64,000 nucleotides of DNA from positions 91,876-155,875 of the forward strand of contig NZ_NJGU01000002.1 in assembly GCF_002213415.1 (NCBI RefSeq), in the 5' to 3' direction. Position numbers and translations under genes: made by a program. The DNA comes from Herbaspirillum robiniae (GTDB taxonomy: Bacteria; Pseudomonadota; Gammaproteobacteria; Burkholderiales; Burkholderiaceae_D). The notes below the pieces were generated by a model. That model was given only the letters and a program-made list of their open reading frames with translations, was not told the origin of the DNA and did no database searches. Positions 53,001-62,843 of this stretch are shown here, piece after piece (within the stretch, counting starts at the first letter, position 1; every line of letters starts with the position of its first letter).

Positions 53001-54355
53001 TTGAAGCGGCCCTGGATGCGGTACGAGGTCAGTTCCGGATAGGTGCCCTGCCATTGCACGGTGAAGTCCTGCAATTCGCCGCGCGGCGCCAGGTCGTCCA
53101 GCAGCTTGCGCTGCGAGGGCGCCAGCGGCAGGCGGGCGGCCAGCTGCGACAGGGTCTCCAGGTTCAGGCGGGTGGCCTTGACGCTGGTGCGCTCGGCCTT
53201 GAGCGGCGTAGCCGGCTCATAGCTCTCGGAAACCGAAGTCGGCGGCAGCACGAAACCGTCCGGCATCTCGATGGAAAAATCGGTCAGCGTAACCTTGTGG
53301 CCGTTGGCGCCGAAGGTCGGCACGCCGTCCTCGGGCGTGGCGCCCAGGCTCTCGCTGGCCGACACGCGGCCGCTGACGCGCTTCAGGTTCAGCGGCTCCA
53401 GCTGCCTGGACAGCTGCGCGCTGAAGTCCGACAAACCGAGGTCGGCCGTGAAGTTGGCCACCTTGGCATGGTCCAGCGCCAGCCAGGCCCGCACCGAGCC
53501 GCTGCCGCTGGTGATGTCGATGGGATAGTCGAAATAGGCGCGCCAGACCGACAGGTCGGTGCGCTGCAGGTCGGCGTACAGCGTGCCCTTCCAGCGCGTA
53601 AGGTCGGACACGCGGCCGGCGAAGGCCGGGTGGCTGAAGTCGGCGCGCACATCCAGCGGCGCGGCATAGGCTTCGGGCGGAATGGCGTGCAGCGCCAGGC
53701 GATGGCGCAGCCAGCGGTTGTGCAGGACCAGGTTGACGTCGTCCAGCTCCAGCTCGGGCGCCTGCCGCAACTCGTCGTTCCAGCGCAGCTTGCTGCCGCG
53801 GATCACGATCTCGCGCTGCTGCAGCAGCCACTCCAGCGTGCTGCCGTCGCCGCCGGCCGGCACCGGGATGCCGGCCACGAAGAGCTTGCCGGCGGGATCG
53901 CGCCGGATCGCCAGGTCGGCCTGCTCGATGGTCAGGTTCTCCAGCCGCAGCCCGGCCACCAGCACGCTGCTCCAGGACAGCGTGGTCGATACCCGCGGCA
54001 GCGTCAGCGCCGGCGCGCCGGCCTCGTCGTGCACCGTGATGTTGTCCAGCGAAAGCTGGGGCCGCAGGCCGTTCCACGATGCGTCGATGGCGTCGATGGA
54101 TACCGCGCGGCCGATGGCCTTGGAGGCGGCTTTTTCGATCTGCGGCTTGTAATGGCCGATTTCGGGCAGCACCAGGTAGCGCAGGCCCAGGAACAGCGCG
54201 CAAAAGACGAAATAGGCCGCCAGCAGCAGCTTGAAGGTGAAGCCAAGTACGTGGTGGCTGGCCCGGTTCAGGCGAAAGTAGGTGCCCCGCACTATCCGCC
54301 AGCACAGCGCCCAACGGCCAGGCTTGGGTGCGGCGTTATGTTGTTCTTGGGACAT
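50054..54355 (-). CDS. yhdP: YhdP-family protein (AsmA-like lipid transport protein)
   Basis: A 1433-residue envelope protein. An N-terminal membrane anchor is at about 33-60 (FKLLLAAYFVFCALFLGLRYLVL). The rest is a long periplasmic repeat of beta strands of the AsmA/RBG bridge type. DUF3971-like and C-terminal AsmA_2-like segments can be seen (for example GVLNLQALPRRLTLDFRDVF near residue 1270). In E. coli YhdP, with TamB and YdbH, carries phospholipids to the outer membrane; E. coli YhdP has 1266 residues, so this is longer. The start at 54355 is chosen near the family start; the ribosome binding site is poor. The tail is Pro/Ala-rich. Confidence 0.92.
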   Translation of the reverse strand: MSQEQHNAAPKPGRWALCWRIVRGTYFRLNRASHHVLGFTFKLLLAAYFVFCALFLGLRYLVLPEIGHYKPQIEKAASKAIGRAVSIDAIDASWNGLRPQLSLDNITVHDEAGAPALTLPRVSTTLSWSSVLVAGLRLENLTIEQADLAIRRDPAGKLFVAGIPVPAGGDGSTLEWLLQQREIVIRGSKLRWNDELRQAPELELDDVNLVLHNRWLRHRLALHAIPPEAYAAPLDVRADFSHPAFAGRVSDLTRWKGTLYADLQRTDLSVWRAYFDYPIDITSGSGSVRAWLALDHAKVANFTADLGLSDFSAQLSRQLEPLNLKRVSGRVSASESLGATPEDGVPTFGANGHKVTLTDFSIEMPDGFVLPPTSVSESYEPATPLKAERTSVKATRLNLETLSQLAARLPLAPSQRKLLDDLAPRGELQDFTVQWQGTYPELTSYRIQGRFNGLGMKAQARHVETRKPTLQQSAPAQWAGTPGVENLSGEIDANEKGGSVRLDSQKMAVALPAGMFAEPSLPFDSLKAQARWQYQKDQTLLFELDDMQFTQPGVAGRLHGKHLMPLQGKSTGTVDFSGELSTFDIKAIRRYLPQHLSEPLRRWLTEGLVDGTMRDVQVSIKGALADFPFHTARPGDKPKGQFLVSGDFDGLKLNYTPGHLNKEGKEPEWPLLEEGRGKFSFDRARLEIKADSARSLGAKLGPVTARIADLESHDAVLEIDGVATGPMPAFLQYVNQSPVARWTGNFMEQASATGDGRLELKFQMPLHHAIETKAQGAFQFANNDVDLLPTLPVLYRANGKVEFNERGFTLNGVRGVFLGDAVAMTGGTQADGSSQVRLNGAINIEALRKLYTEPSLQRLLARLSGGARYTASVLVRQHQPEVIVESSLAGLGSELPAPLKKAAQDSLPMRFELMPAPSSDPLIEREDIRVALGPNIASRYLREKVTGKAEDWRVISGGIAFNQPVPSPSSGLKLALAADSFDLDAWQAFKAEIVGKEAAGGAPQSKLGSGEITQYLEPDAVSARVGELTLNGKKLNLLTLDATHSKNSWQMKLDSRQASGNITWDEPGGSRGPGKVTARLSSLVVPKGSSGNAGNADNAQAGQAAGGDAQMPALDIRAEQFELGGKQLGRLELDANNMLTAVGREWRINRLVLANDDAQFRAAGNWLAFGNNNTSNITYALDINDAGKLLERFGYPGTIRGGRGKLDGDLSWKGLPYAMDMASLSGQVHVDVHSGQFLKVDPGAAKLLGVLNLQALPRRLTLDFRDVFSEGFAFDNVVGTAAINRGIATTDNLKMTGVTASVLMNGSADIARETQDLHVVVIPEINLGTASVVAMAVNPVVGVGTLLAQLFLRNPVMKSLTFEYKVTGPWSDPIVVKQGQVSAVGSDRARELLDKDKLLPGLPTLPALPAAPVAPAAAPGRRQDVGPAINSGA

Positions 54356-54629
54356 CAGGGTGAATTGGCTGCTCAGTATGAAATAATTCGCGCGGATGAC
54401 ATGATCGCATGGAAAACTGGGGCTTACCATCCGCCGCAAGCTGCTATGAGGGACAAAACCTGCGATAAGTTTAAAAACAGGCGATAGAATCGCCCATCGG
54501 CGGTCAATTCGTCAGCGCGGCGTCAGGCGCAGCTTATTGTCGGCCGCAACATGCCGGCGCTGAACCTGTTTTGTGCCCCGTTTTCCTTCTTTTACACCTG
54601 CACCGGACATCTTTTCCATCCTGATCCCT

Positions 54630-57341
54630 ATGCCCGATCCGACCCATTCCCTCGTCGACGCCGGCGCCTCGCGCTATTTCACCCGCTGGACCCAGGCCGA
54701 CGCCGCTCGCCCGGCGCTGGTGGCCGAGGCCGCCGCGCGGCCGATGGATCGCGCCTTCTTCGAGCGCCGCCTGCAGGCCGACCTCGACGCCGGCCTGGCG
54801 CTTAATGCCGCCATGCGTCGCCTGCGCAACCTGGTGGTGTGCACCCTCATCGAGCGCGACCTGTCCAGCCGCGCCGACCTGGCCGAGGTGGTGGCGACCA
54901 TGACCGAGTTCGCCGACTTCGCGGTGCAGGCGCACCTGGCGGCGCTGATGGAAGAACAAGGCGCGCTGTACGGCGTGCCCATCGGCGAAGAATCCGGCCG
55001 CCCGCAGCAGATGATCGTGCTGGGCATGGGCAAGCTGGGCGGCGGCGAGCTCAACGTGTCCTCCGACATCGACCTGATCTTCGTCTATCCGGAAGACGGC
55101 GACACCCGCGTCGGCGACGGCCAGAAGCAGCTCTCCAACCACGAGTTCTTCGTGCGCCTCGGCAAGAAGCTGATCGGCGCGCTCTCCGAGATCACCGAGG
55201 ACGGCTTCACCTTCCGCGTCGACATGGCGCTGCGCCCCAACGGCAACTCCGGCCCGCTGGTGGCCAGCTTCAACATGGTCGAGGAATACCTGGTGCGCCA
55301 GGGCCGCGAATGGGAGCGCTACGCCTGGACCAAGGCACGCGCGCTGACCGGCGACGCGCAGGACATCGCCGCGCTGGAAAACATCAGCCGCCCCTTCATC
55401 TTCCGCCGCTACCTCGATTACGGCTCGATCGACGCGCTGCGCTCCATGCACGGCCAGATCCGCGCCGAGGTCAAGCGCCAGGAGGCGCTGCACCCGGACC
55501 GCAGCAACAACGTCAAGCTGGGCCGCGGCGGCATCCGCGAGATCGAATTCACCAGCCAGGTGTTCCAGCTGATCCGCGGCGGACGCGACCCCGAGCTGCG
55601 CGACCGTTCCACCCGCACCACGCTGCGCACGCTGGCCGCCAAGAACCTGCTGGCGCCGGAGGTGGTGGACCAGCTGCTGGCCGCCTACACCTTCCTGCGC
55701 GACCTCGAGCATCGCCTGCAGTACCTCGAAGACGCCCAGACCCATACCCTGCCGGTGAGCGCCGAGGACCTGCTGACGGTGGCCAACATGATGGGCCTGG
55801 CCGACAGCGACGCCCTGCTGCATGCGCTGGAGGCGCACCGCCGCATCGTGGCCGCGCAGTTCGACGAGATCTTCAACGACAAGCAATCCGGCGAGGCCGA
55901 AGCCGAAACGCCGGGCGTGTCCGACAGCGACGGCCTGGAAGGCCTGACCGACGCGCTCAGGCTGGTCGGTTTCCCCGAGGCCGACATCGCCGAAGGCGCC
56001 AAGCGACTGCACCTGACCTGGCAATCGCCGCGCATGCAAAGCCTGCCCGAGGCCAGCCGCAATCGCTTGAACACCGTCATCAACGCCGCCCTGCCGCTGA
56101 TCGCCGCGCTCAACTACGACCAGCTGCCGGCGCTGGGCCGCCTGCTCGACTTCCTCGAAGCCATCGCCCGCCGCGCAGCCTACCTGGCGCTGCTGACCGA
56201 ATATCCGCACGCCATGCGGCGCCTGATCCGCATGATCGGCGCCAGCGGCTGGGCCGCCACCTACCTGACCCAGCACCCCATCCTGCTGGACGAGCTGCTG
56301 GACGACCGCAACCTCAAGGCCGACTCCGACTGGAAGGCTTTCGCCGAGAACTGCCGGCGCCAGCTCGACACCGCCCCCGGCGACACCGAGCGCCAGATGG
56401 ACATCCTGCGCGAACTGCACCACGCCGAGCTGTTCCGCCTGCTGGCGCAGGACCTGGAAGGCGACCTGTCGGTGGAGAAGCTGGCCGACGAGCTCTCCGC
56501 GCTGGCCGATATCCTGGTCGAGGCCACCATCAACGCGGTCTGGCAGACCATCACCCAGCGTCACCGCGAGGTGCCGCAATTCGCGGTGATCGCCTACGGC
56601 AAGCTGGGCGGCAAGGAGCTGGGCTACGTCTCTGACCTCGACGTGGTGTTCCTGTACGACGATGACGACCAGGAAGCGCCGGCGCTGTACGCCAAGCTGG
56701 CGCAGCGCTTCATCACCTGGATGACCAGCCACACGCCGGCCGGTACGCTGTTCGACATCGACATCGCGCTGCGCCCGGACGGCGCCAGCGGCCTGCTGGT
56801 GTCGCCGCTGTCGGCGTTCGAGAAGTACCAGCTCAACTCGGCCTGGATCTGGGAGCACCAGGCGCTCACGCGCGCGCGCTTCTGCGCCGGCGACGCCTCC
56901 ATCGGCGAGCGCTTCGAGGCGCTGCGCGAGCGCGTGCTGCGCCTGCCGCGCGACTACGGCAAGCTGGAGGAAGAAGTGCTGTCGATGCGCCGCCGCATGC
57001 GCGACGCCCATCCCAACCGCACCACGATGTTCGATCTGAAGCACGACGAAGGCGGCATGATCGACGTCGAGTTCATGGTCCAGTACCTGGTGCTGCGCTA
57101 CGCCCCCGAGCATCCGGAACTGACCGGCGACATCGGCAACATCGCGCTGCTGAAGCTGGCCGCGCGGCTGGGCCTGATCGACGCGCCGCTGGCAGACGAG
57201 GCCGCCAACGCCTATCGCATCTTCCGCAAGCTGCAGCACCAGATCCGCCTGCAGGGTTCGGAGCGTGCCCATATCGACGCCGAGCGCGTCGAGCACGAGC
57301 GCGCCTGCGTGATCCGGCTGTGGGAGCTGGTGTTCGGCTGA
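54630..57341 (+). CDS. glnE: Glutamine synthetase adenylyltransferase / adenylyl-removing enzyme
   Basis: A 903-residue bifunctional nitrogen regulator that adenylylates and deadenylylates glutamine synthetase under control of PII. Two nucleotidyltransferase domains are visible: GKLGGGELNVSSDIDLIFVY at about 150 (removing domain) and GKLGGKELGYVSDLDVVFLY at about 670 (transferase domain), separated by a helical regulatory region. C-terminal helices (RRRMRDAHPNRT, then KHDEGGMIDVEFMVQYLVL) match GlnE. E. coli GlnE is 946 residues. ATG 54630 fits the family N terminus. Divergent from yhdP. Confidence 0.97.
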   Translation: MPDPTHSLVDAGASRYFTRWTQADAARPALVAEAAARPMDRAFFERRLQADLDAGLALNAAMRRLRNLVVCTLIERDLSSRADLAEVVATMTEFADFAVQAHLAALMEEQGALYGVPIGEESGRPQQMIVLGMGKLGGGELNVSSDIDLIFVYPEDGDTRVGDGQKQLSNHEFFVRLGKKLIGALSEITEDGFTFRVDMALRPNGNSGPLVASFNMVEEYLVRQGREWERYAWTKARALTGDAQDIAALENISRPFIFRRYLDYGSIDALRSMHGQIRAEVKRQEALHPDRSNNVKLGRGGIREIEFTSQVFQLIRGGRDPELRDRSTRTTLRTLAAKNLLAPEVVDQLLAAYTFLRDLEHRLQYLEDAQTHTLPVSAEDLLTVANMMGLADSDALLHALEAHRRIVAAQFDEIFNDKQSGEAEAETPGVSDSDGLEGLTDALRLVGFPEADIAEGAKRLHLTWQSPRMQSLPEASRNRLNTVINAALPLIAALNYDQLPALGRLLDFLEAIARRAAYLALLTEYPHAMRRLIRMIGASGWAATYLTQHPILLDELLDDRNLKADSDWKAFAENCRRQLDTAPGDTERQMDILRELHHAELFRLLAQDLEGDLSVEKLADELSALADILVEATINAVWQTITQRHREVPQFAVIAYGKLGGKELGYVSDLDVVFLYDDDDQEAPALYAKLAQRFITWMTSHTPAGTLFDIDIALRPDGASGLLVSPLSAFEKYQLNSAWIWEHQALTRARFCAGDASIGERFEALRERVLRLPRDYGKLEEEVLSMRRRMRDAHPNRTTMFDLKHDEGGMIDVEFMVQYLVLRYAPEHPELTGDIGNIALLKLAARLGLIDAPLADEAANAYRIFRKLQHQIRLQGSERAHIDAERVEHERACVIRLWELVFG

Positions 57342-57361
57342 GCTCGCCACCACGTCTCATG

Positions 57362-57399
57362 AAAAACGGGATGCGCCCGGACAGGCGCATCCCGTTTTT
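57362..57399. terminator. Bidirectional intrinsic terminator between glnE and the methyltransferase gene
   Basis: A 16-bp perfect stem (57362-57377 with 57384-57399, 6-base loop) with A and T runs at the ends; the longest terminator stem in the window. Confidence 0.95.
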
Positions 57400-57429
57400 C
57401 ATTGTGCCGCCGCAGTTGCCCGGGCGATC

Positions 57430-58158
57430 TCAGGCGGCCGGTTTCACCGCCACCAGGTTGATCAGCGTTTCTTCACGCACCGCCGGCGGCTTGATGCCGA
57501 ACACGCGCTCCATGATGCCCAGGTCTTCGCGGCTCCACCACAGGTAGGGGTAGGACACCGATTCCGGCGCGACCTGGAAACCGGCGCTGCGCACCAGGGC
57601 CAGGTACTCTTCCGCGGTCTTCTGCACCTCCATCGGATGGCGGAACAGCAGGCGGATGATCCACGAATGGATGTAGCGCTTGGTGGACTCCGCGAACAGC
57701 AGGATGCCGCCCGGCTTGAGCACCCGGTAGAACTCGCGGATCGCTTCTTCCTGCTCGATCAGGTGATGGAAGGTCTGGTGGCAGAACAGCAGGTCCACGC
57801 TATTGTCTTCCAGCGTCATCTGCGAACTGGAGCACTGGATGAATTCGGCCCTGACGCCTTCGCCGTCGACCTCGGCCTGCGCGGCCCGGATCATGTCGGG
57901 GTCGATATCCATGCCGATCAGGCGCTGCGGAGCGAAGCGCTCGTGCAGCTTCTTGAGCGAGCGGCCCCAGCCGCAACCGACGTCGGCCACCACCGGATAA
58001 GAAGCGCGGCGCGCCGGGATCAGGCGCTCCAGATCCTTGATCGCGCGTTCCAGCACGTGCAGGGTCCAGGTCGGCGTGCGCAGGAACCAGATGCCGAAGG
58101 CGGTCTCAGGCACGTGCTCCGGCATGGCCGGAGGCAGTTGCGTCAACTGTGTAGTCAT
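57430..58158 (-). CDS. Class I SAM-dependent methyltransferase
   Basis: A 242-residue methyltransferase. Motif I is VVADVGCGWGRSLKKL at about 56-71, the acidic end of strand 2 is IGMDIDPDM, and post-I/IV regions SVDLLFCHQTFHHL and FYRVLKPGGILLFAEST are present. The sequence belongs to the broad Methyltransf_11/UbiE-like group; the substrate is unknown. The conserved N-terminal segment (ETAFGIWFLRTPTWTLHVLERA) may help place it by database comparison. A DNA palindrome terminator lies upstream for the preceding gene, so it is probably transcribed separately. Confidence 0.88.
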   Translation of the reverse strand: MTTQLTQLPPAMPEHVPETAFGIWFLRTPTWTLHVLERAIKDLERLIPARRASYPVVADVGCGWGRSLKKLHERFAPQRLIGMDIDPDMIRAAQAEVDGEGVRAEFIQCSSSQMTLEDNSVDLLFCHQTFHHLIEQEEAIREFYRVLKPGGILLFAESTKRYIHSWIIRLLFRHPMEVQKTAEEYLALVRSAGFQVAPESVSYPYLWWSREDLGIMERVFGIKPPAVREETLINLVAVKPAA

Positions 58159-58242
58159 ATGTTTGATTATTCTGGGCCGGCATGGCGCTGGCGCCTGCGG
58201 CGCGCCACGAACCGGCTGCCGGCGTTCCCCCTGCCGGCTGAT

Positions 58243-58264
58243 GTAAAAACGCCCCGCATGCGGG
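58243..58264 (-). terminator. Intrinsic terminator of the lipoprotein gene
   Basis: Palindrome GCCCCGCATGCGGGGC (58249-58264), followed on the minus strand by a T5 run. Confidence 0.85.
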
Positions 58265-58326
58265 GCATTTACAGATGTTACCGGCTGGGAAGCCCAGCCG
58301 CAAGCCTGATCGGCTCGCCGCTGGCG

Positions 58327-58848
58327 TCAATACTTCGGCGGCTGCTTCTCTTCGCGGCTGGCGCGGCGGTCGCCGGCGCTGTCCTTGGAAGCACTGTCCT
58401 TGGCCGAGGAGCTGTCGCGATCGCGCGAACGGCTGCTGTCGCGATCGCGGTCACGATCGCGCGAGCGGCTGCTGCGGTCGCTGTCCTTGGCGTCCTTGCT
58501 GTCCTTGCCCTTGGCGTCCTTGTCGTCCTTGGCCGGTTCGGCCGGCGGCGGAGGCGGCGTCACGGTCTGGATGCCCTTGGCGGCCATGTATTCGTGCATG
58601 TCCTTCCAGCCGGCGAAGATGCCCGCCTTCAGGGCCTCGGGATTGCGCTGGTAGCAATCTTCCAGCGTCTGGCCGGCCTGGCGGCAGCCGGCGCCCAGCG
58701 CGATGCCTTCGGCCTTGGCCTCTTCCGGGGTCTGCTTGGGCTTGGTGAAGCTGCTGATGTAATCGCAGGCCGACAGCGACAGCGTGACGGCGGCCATCAG
58801 GGCCAGGTTGGCGATCAGGCGGCGCGCCTGGAATGACGTTGCTGACAT
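58327..58848 (-). CDS. Lipoprotein with Arg-Asp-Ser low-complexity tail
   Basis: A 173-residue protein. The N terminus has a lipoprotein signal (LALMAAVTLSLSAC, lipobox LSAC at about 27-30), so Cys30 should be acylated. Residues 31-95 are a conserved-looking helical region with three cysteines (LGAGCRQAGQTLEDCYQRNP, then AGWKDMHEYMAAKG). After a Pro-rich hinge, residues about 115-173 consist of Lys-Asp and Arg-Asp-Ser repeats (DRDRDRDSSRSRDRD), strongly charged and disordered. The start at 58848 places the signal correctly. I do not recognise a family. The tail may bind peptidoglycan, membranes or metal, but nothing shows which. Confidence 0.8.
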   Translation of the reverse strand: MSATSFQARRLIANLALMAAVTLSLSACDYISSFTKPKQTPEEAKAEGIALGAGCRQAGQTLEDCYQRNPEALKAGIFAGWKDMHEYMAAKGIQTVTPPPPPAEPAKDDKDAKGKDSKDAKDSDRSSRSRDRDRDRDSSRSRDRDSSSAKDSASKDSAGDRRASREEKQPPKY

Positions 58849-59048
58849 TACGTCCCTCGTGTGGATGCGGTTGCTCTTATGTGCTGCGCGATGTTGCATC
58901 AAATGCAATGCCGCAGATGGACAAAAGGCCATTGCAATCCAGGGGATCGCAACAGCCTTTCGATCTTTTGCAGGCTGATGACATATTTTCACCGGCGCAA
59001 GCAAGCTTGCATCCGAGGAAAAGAAGCCGAATCAGCCCCGAAATTGTC

Positions 59049-59083
59049 GATACCGGCTTCCGGAGCACCCGGAAACCGGTATC
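59049..59083 (-). terminator. Hairpin after gapA
   Basis: A 15-base arm GATACCGGCTTCCGG pairs with CCGGAAACCGGTATC (59069-59083) with one mismatch, starting 8 bases beyond the gapA stop. The T-run after it is weak. Confidence 0.65.
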
Positions 59084-59091
59084 GGCGGGTC

Positions 59092-60105
59092 TTACTTTGC
59101 GGTTGCCAGCGCGACCGTGGTGTCCAGCATGCGGTTGGAGAAGCCCCACTCGTTGTCGTACCAGGACGAAACCTTCACCAGACGGCCGGAGACCTTGGTC
59201 AGGGTGGCGTCGAAGTTGGACGATGCCGGGTTGTGGTTGAAGTCCACCGAAACCAGCGGGTCGGTGTTGTAGGTCAGGATGCCCTTCAGCGGACCGGCTT
59301 CCGAAGCGGCCTTCAGGATGGCGTTGACTTCATCCACGGTGGTGTCGCGCGATGCCACGAAGGACAGGTCGACCAGCGAGACGTTGATGGTCGGCACGCG
59401 GATGGCGAAACCGTCCAGCTTGCCGTTCAGTTCCGGCAGCACCAGGCCGACGGCGGCGGCAGCGCCGGTCTTGGTCGGGATCATCGACTGGGTGGCCGAA
59501 CGGGCGCGACGCAGGTCTTCGTGGTAAACGTCGGTCAGCACCTGGTCGTTGGTGTAGGCGTGGATGGTGGTCATCAGGCCGGTTTCCAGGCCGATCTTTT
59601 CATGCAGCGGCTGCACCAGCGGCGCCAGGCAGTTGGTGGTGCACGATGCGTTGGAGATGACGGTGTCCGAAGCCTTCAGCACCTGGTGGTTCACGCCGAA
59701 CACGACGGTGGCGTCCACATCCTTGCCGCCCGGAGCGGAGATGATCACCTTCTTGGCGCCGCCCTTGATGTGGGCGCTGGCCTTTTCCTTGGTGGTGAAG
59801 AAGCCGGTGCATTCCAGCACCACGTCCACGCCCAGCTCGCCCCAGGGCAGCTCGGCCGGGTTGCGCTGCGCCAGCACCTTGATGCGGTCGCCGTTGACCA
59901 CGATGGAGTCGCCGTCCACCGACACGGTGCCCGGGAACTTGCCGTGGGCGGTGTCGTACTGGGTCAGGTGGGCGTTGGTCTTCGGGTCGCCGAGGTCGTT
60001 GATGGCGACGATCTCGATGTCGTGCTTCTTGCCGCCTTCGTAGTGGGCGCGCAGGATATTGCGGCCGATGCGGCCATAACCGTTGATTGCAACGCGAATT
60101 GCCAT
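59092..60105 (-). CDS. gapA: Glyceraldehyde-3-phosphate dehydrogenase, type I
   Basis: A 337-residue glycolytic enzyme. NAD-binding begins at [21 protein letters not shown], the catalytic Cys is in [12 protein letters not shown] near residue 152, and the C-terminal [13 protein letters not shown] is typical. The start has an AAGGAGA site. It is third in a tkt-GNAT-gapA series on one strand, 172 bases after the GNAT gene, the two sugar-phosphate enzymes being linked by their substrate. Confidence 0.97.
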   Translation of the reverse strand: MAIRVAINGYGRIGRNILRAHYEGGKKHDIEIVAINDLGDPKTNAHLTQYDTAHGKFPGTVSVDGDSIVVNGDRIKVLAQRNPAELPWGELGVDVVLECTGFFTTKEKASAHIKGGAKKVIISAPGGKDVDATVVFGVNHQVLKASDTVISNASCTTNCLAPLVQPLHEKIGLETGLMTTIHAYTNDQVLTDVYHEDLRRARSATQSMIPTKTGAAAAVGLVLPELNGKLDGFAIRVPTINVSLVDLSFVASRDTTVDEVNAILKAASEAGPLKGILTYNTDPLVSVDFNHNPASSNFDATLTKVSGRLVKVSSWYDNEWGFSNRMLDTTVALATAK

Positions 60106-60277
60106 GCTCTTCTCCTTAAGGTATCAAAAAAATCAATGCAAATCGGTCTTGCCGGAAAGCCGGCCTGCCCTGCAGGCTACACGACGCACCGTCTTCGGCC
60201 CGGCCATTTGTCCGTCTTTTCCGGCCTTCTTCACTTCTTTATTCTTGCCGTTGCTGCATCTGCCCGCCTGGCCGCGC

Positions 60278-60832
60278 TCAGGCCCTGAGCTTGCGCCAGA
60301 CGAAGCCCACTTCGTCGATCTCGCTGCCGTCGTCCCAGGTGAAGGTCTGCTCGAACAGCTGTTCGGCTCCCAGCGCCGAGAAAAATTCCCGCGCCCCTTC
60401 GTTCTTGGCCAGCACCCACGCCATCAGGCCGGTGGCGCCGGCGCTGATCAGGGTGGCCGCGACGTTGGCCAGCAGGCGCTTGCCCAGGCCGCGGCGCTGC
60501 TCGTCGGGCAGCACGCAGATCGCGGTCAGTTCGGCATCGCAGCCGAAACGGCTGTCGGCCACCGTCATGCCGGAGGCAAAACCGATGATCTCGCCGCCGG
60601 CTTCGGCCACGAAAGTGCAGGCCGCGTCCGAAGACGCGCCCAGCACCTGCTCCCACATCTTGACGCTCTGTTCGGGCTTCAGGTGGTCCAGGTAGCTGTC
60701 CGGCACCAGGCCGCGGTAGCTGGCGCGCCATGCGTCGATGCGCACGCCGGCGATCGAGGCCGCATCGCCCGGGCGGGCGCGGCGGAACACCACTTCGTCG
60801 GCCGCCGGCTGGCCTTTGCCTGCTTCAGTCAT
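60278..60832 (-). CDS. GNAT-family N-acetyltransferase
   Basis: A 184-residue acetyltransferase. The acetyl-CoA-binding motif A is VLPDEQRRGLGKRLLANV (pattern Q/RxxGxG/A) at about 105-122, with the preceding beta strand ELTAICVLP. The N terminus FRRARPGDAASIAGVRIDAWRASYRGLVPDSYL is typical of GNAT enzymes of the YesJ/SpeG-like sort. The acceptor is unknown. It starts 16 bases after the tkt stop, so it is cotranscribed. Confidence 0.9.
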   Translation of the reverse strand: MTEAGKGQPAADEVVFRRARPGDAASIAGVRIDAWRASYRGLVPDSYLDHLKPEQSVKMWEQVLGASSDAACTFVAEAGGEIIGFASGMTVADSRFGCDAELTAICVLPDEQRRGLGKRLLANVAATLISAGATGLMAWVLAKNEGAREFFSALGAEQLFEQTFTWDDGSEIDEVGFVWRKLRA

Positions 60833-60848
60833 CTGTGCGCGGTCCGGT

Positions 60849-62843
60849 TCAGGCCAGAACGGCCTTGGCCTTGGCCACGACGTTCTCGACGGTGAAGCCG
60901 AAGTGCTTGAACAGCACGCCGGCCGGGGCGGATTCACCGAAGGTGTCGATCCCGACCACGGCGCCTTCCAGGCCCACGTACTTGTACCAGAAATCGGTCA
61001 CGCCGGCCTCGATGGCCACGCGCGGCACGCCGCGGGTCAGCACCGATGCCTTGTAGGCGGCGTCCTGGCGGTCGAACACGTCGGTCGACGGCATCGACAC
61101 CACGCGCACGGCGATGCCTTCGGCGGTCAGCGCATCGGCGGCCTTGGTGGCCAGCTCGATTTCGGAGCCGGTGGCAATCAGCACGACCTTGGCGTTCGGA
61201 GCGTCGCGCAGCACGTAGCCGCCGCGGGCGATGTCCTTGACCTGGGCGTCGGTGCGTTCCTGGAACGGCAGGTTCTGGCGCGAGAAGATCAGGGTGCTGG
61301 GACCGTCGTTACGCTTGATGGCGTGGGCCCATGCCACCGCGGTTTCGGTGGTGTCGCACGGACGCCAGTTGTCCAGGTTGGGGATCAGGCGCAGGCTGGA
61401 GACGTGCTCCACCGACTGGTGGGTCGGGCCGTCTTCGCCCAGGCCGATCGAGTCGTGGGTGAACACGAACAGCGAGCGCGCCTTCATCAGCGCGGCCATG
61501 CGCAGCGCGTTGCGGCTGTAGTCGGAGAAGGTCAGGAAGGTCGCGCCGAACGGCAGGTAGCCGCCGTGCAGGGCGATGCCGTTCATGATCGCGCTCATGC
61601 CGAACTCGCGCACGCCGTAGTTGATGTGGTTGCCGGCCTGGTCGGCGCGCACGGCCACCGATTCCTTCCAGTTGGTCAGGTTCGAGCCGGTCAGGTCGGC
61701 CGAGCCGCCCAGGAACTCCGGCAGCGCCTGCGCATAGGCCTGGATGGCGTTCTGGCTGGCCTTGCGGGTGGCGATGGTTTCTTTCTTCTCGATGGTCGAG
61801 TTGATGTAGGCGGCCACGGTCGCGTCGAACGCGGCCGGCAGCTCGCCCTTCAGGCGGCGCAGCAGCTCGGCGGCTTCGCTCGGGTACTTGGCGGCGTAGG
61901 CGTCGAACAGTTGCTGCCAGTTGGCTTCGAAGTCGGCGCCGGTGGCCTTGGCATCCCAGGCGGAATAGACGTCGGCCGGGATCTCGAACGGGGCCGAGGT
62001 CCAGCCCAGCGCTTCGCGCACGGCGGCGATTTCCTTGTCGCCCAGGGCGGCGCCGTGCACCTTGTCGGTGCCGGCCAGGTTCGGCGAACCCTTGCCGATC
62101 ACGGTGCGGCAGCAGATCAGGGTCGGCTTGTCGGCCAGCTTGGCCTGGTGGATGGCGGCCGAAACCGCTTCCACGCTGTGGCCGTCCACGCCAGGGATCA
62201 CGTTCCAGCCGTAGGCTTCGAAACGCTTCGGGGTGTCGTCCTTGAACCAGCCTTCGACGTGGCCGTCGATGGAGATGCCGTTGTCGTCGTACAGCACGAT
62301 CAGCTTGGACAGGTTCAGCACGCCGGCCAGCGAGCAGGCTTCGTGCGAGATGCCTTCCATCAGGCAACCGTCGCCGACGAAAGCGTAGGTGTAGTGGTCG
62401 ACCACGGCCAGGTCGGGCTTGTTGAACTCAGCGGCCAGCAGCTTCTCGGCCAGCGCCATGCCCACCGCGTTGGTGATGCCCTGGCCCAGCGGGCCGGTGG
62501 TGGTTTCCACGCCCGGGGTGATGTGCACTTCGGGGTGGCCGGCGGTCTTGGAGTGCAGCTGGCGGAAGGCCTTGATGTCTTCCATCGACAGGTCGTAGCC
62601 GGTCAGGTGCAGCAGCGCGTACTGCAGCATCGAGCCGTGGCCGTTGGACAGCACGAAGCGGTCGCGGTTGGCCCATTGCGGGTTGGCCGGGTTGTGGCGG
62701 TAGTGCTTGGCCCACAGGGCGACAGCGATTTCAGCCATCCCCATCGGCATGCCCGGGTGTCCGGAATTGGCTTTTTGAACGGCGTCCATCGCCAGCGCGC
62801 GGATCGCGTTGGCCATCTTGTCGGTGGGGAGAGTGGAAATCAT
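60849..62843 (-). CDS. tkt: Transketolase
   Basis: A 664-residue thiamine diphosphate enzyme of the pentose phosphate and (in autotrophs) Calvin pathways. The TPP site is [18 protein letters not shown] through [28 protein letters not shown] marks the N-terminal domain, and the transketolase hallmark [16 protein letters not shown] segment reads [19 protein letters not shown]. Length agrees with E. coli TktA (663). The start at 62843 fits the family; the frame to 62945 has no coding character. First gene of the tkt-GNAT-gapA group; TAAAAT at 62998-62993 is a likely -10. Confidence 0.97.
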   Translation of the reverse strand: MISTLPTDKMANAIRALAMDAVQKANSGHPGMPMGMAEIAVALWAKHYRHNPANPQWANRDRFVLSNGHGSMLQYALLHLTGYDLSMEDIKAFRQLHSKTAGHPEVHITPGVETTTGPLGQGITNAVGMALAEKLLAAEFNKPDLAVVDHYTYAFVGDGCLMEGISHEACSLAGVLNLSKLIVLYDDNGISIDGHVEGWFKDDTPKRFEAYGWNVIPGVDGHSVEAVSAAIHQAKLADKPTLICCRTVIGKGSPNLAGTDKVHGAALGDKEIAAVREALGWTSAPFEIPADVYSAWDAKATGADFEANWQQLFDAYAAKYPSEAAELLRRLKGELPAAFDATVAAYINSTIEKKETIATRKASQNAIQAYAQALPEFLGGSADLTGSNLTNWKESVAVRADQAGNHINYGVREFGMSAIMNGIALHGGYLPFGATFLTFSDYSRNALRMAALMKARSLFVFTHDSIGLGEDGPTHQSVEHVSSLRLIPNLDNWRPCDTTETAVAWAHAIKRNDGPSTLIFSRQNLPFQERTDAQVKDIARGGYVLRDAPNAKVVLIATGSEIELATKAADALTAEGIAVRVVSMPSTDVFDRQDAAYKASVLTRGVPRVAIEAGVTDFWYKYVGLEGAVVGIDTFGESAPAGVLFKHFGFTVENVVAKAKAVLA

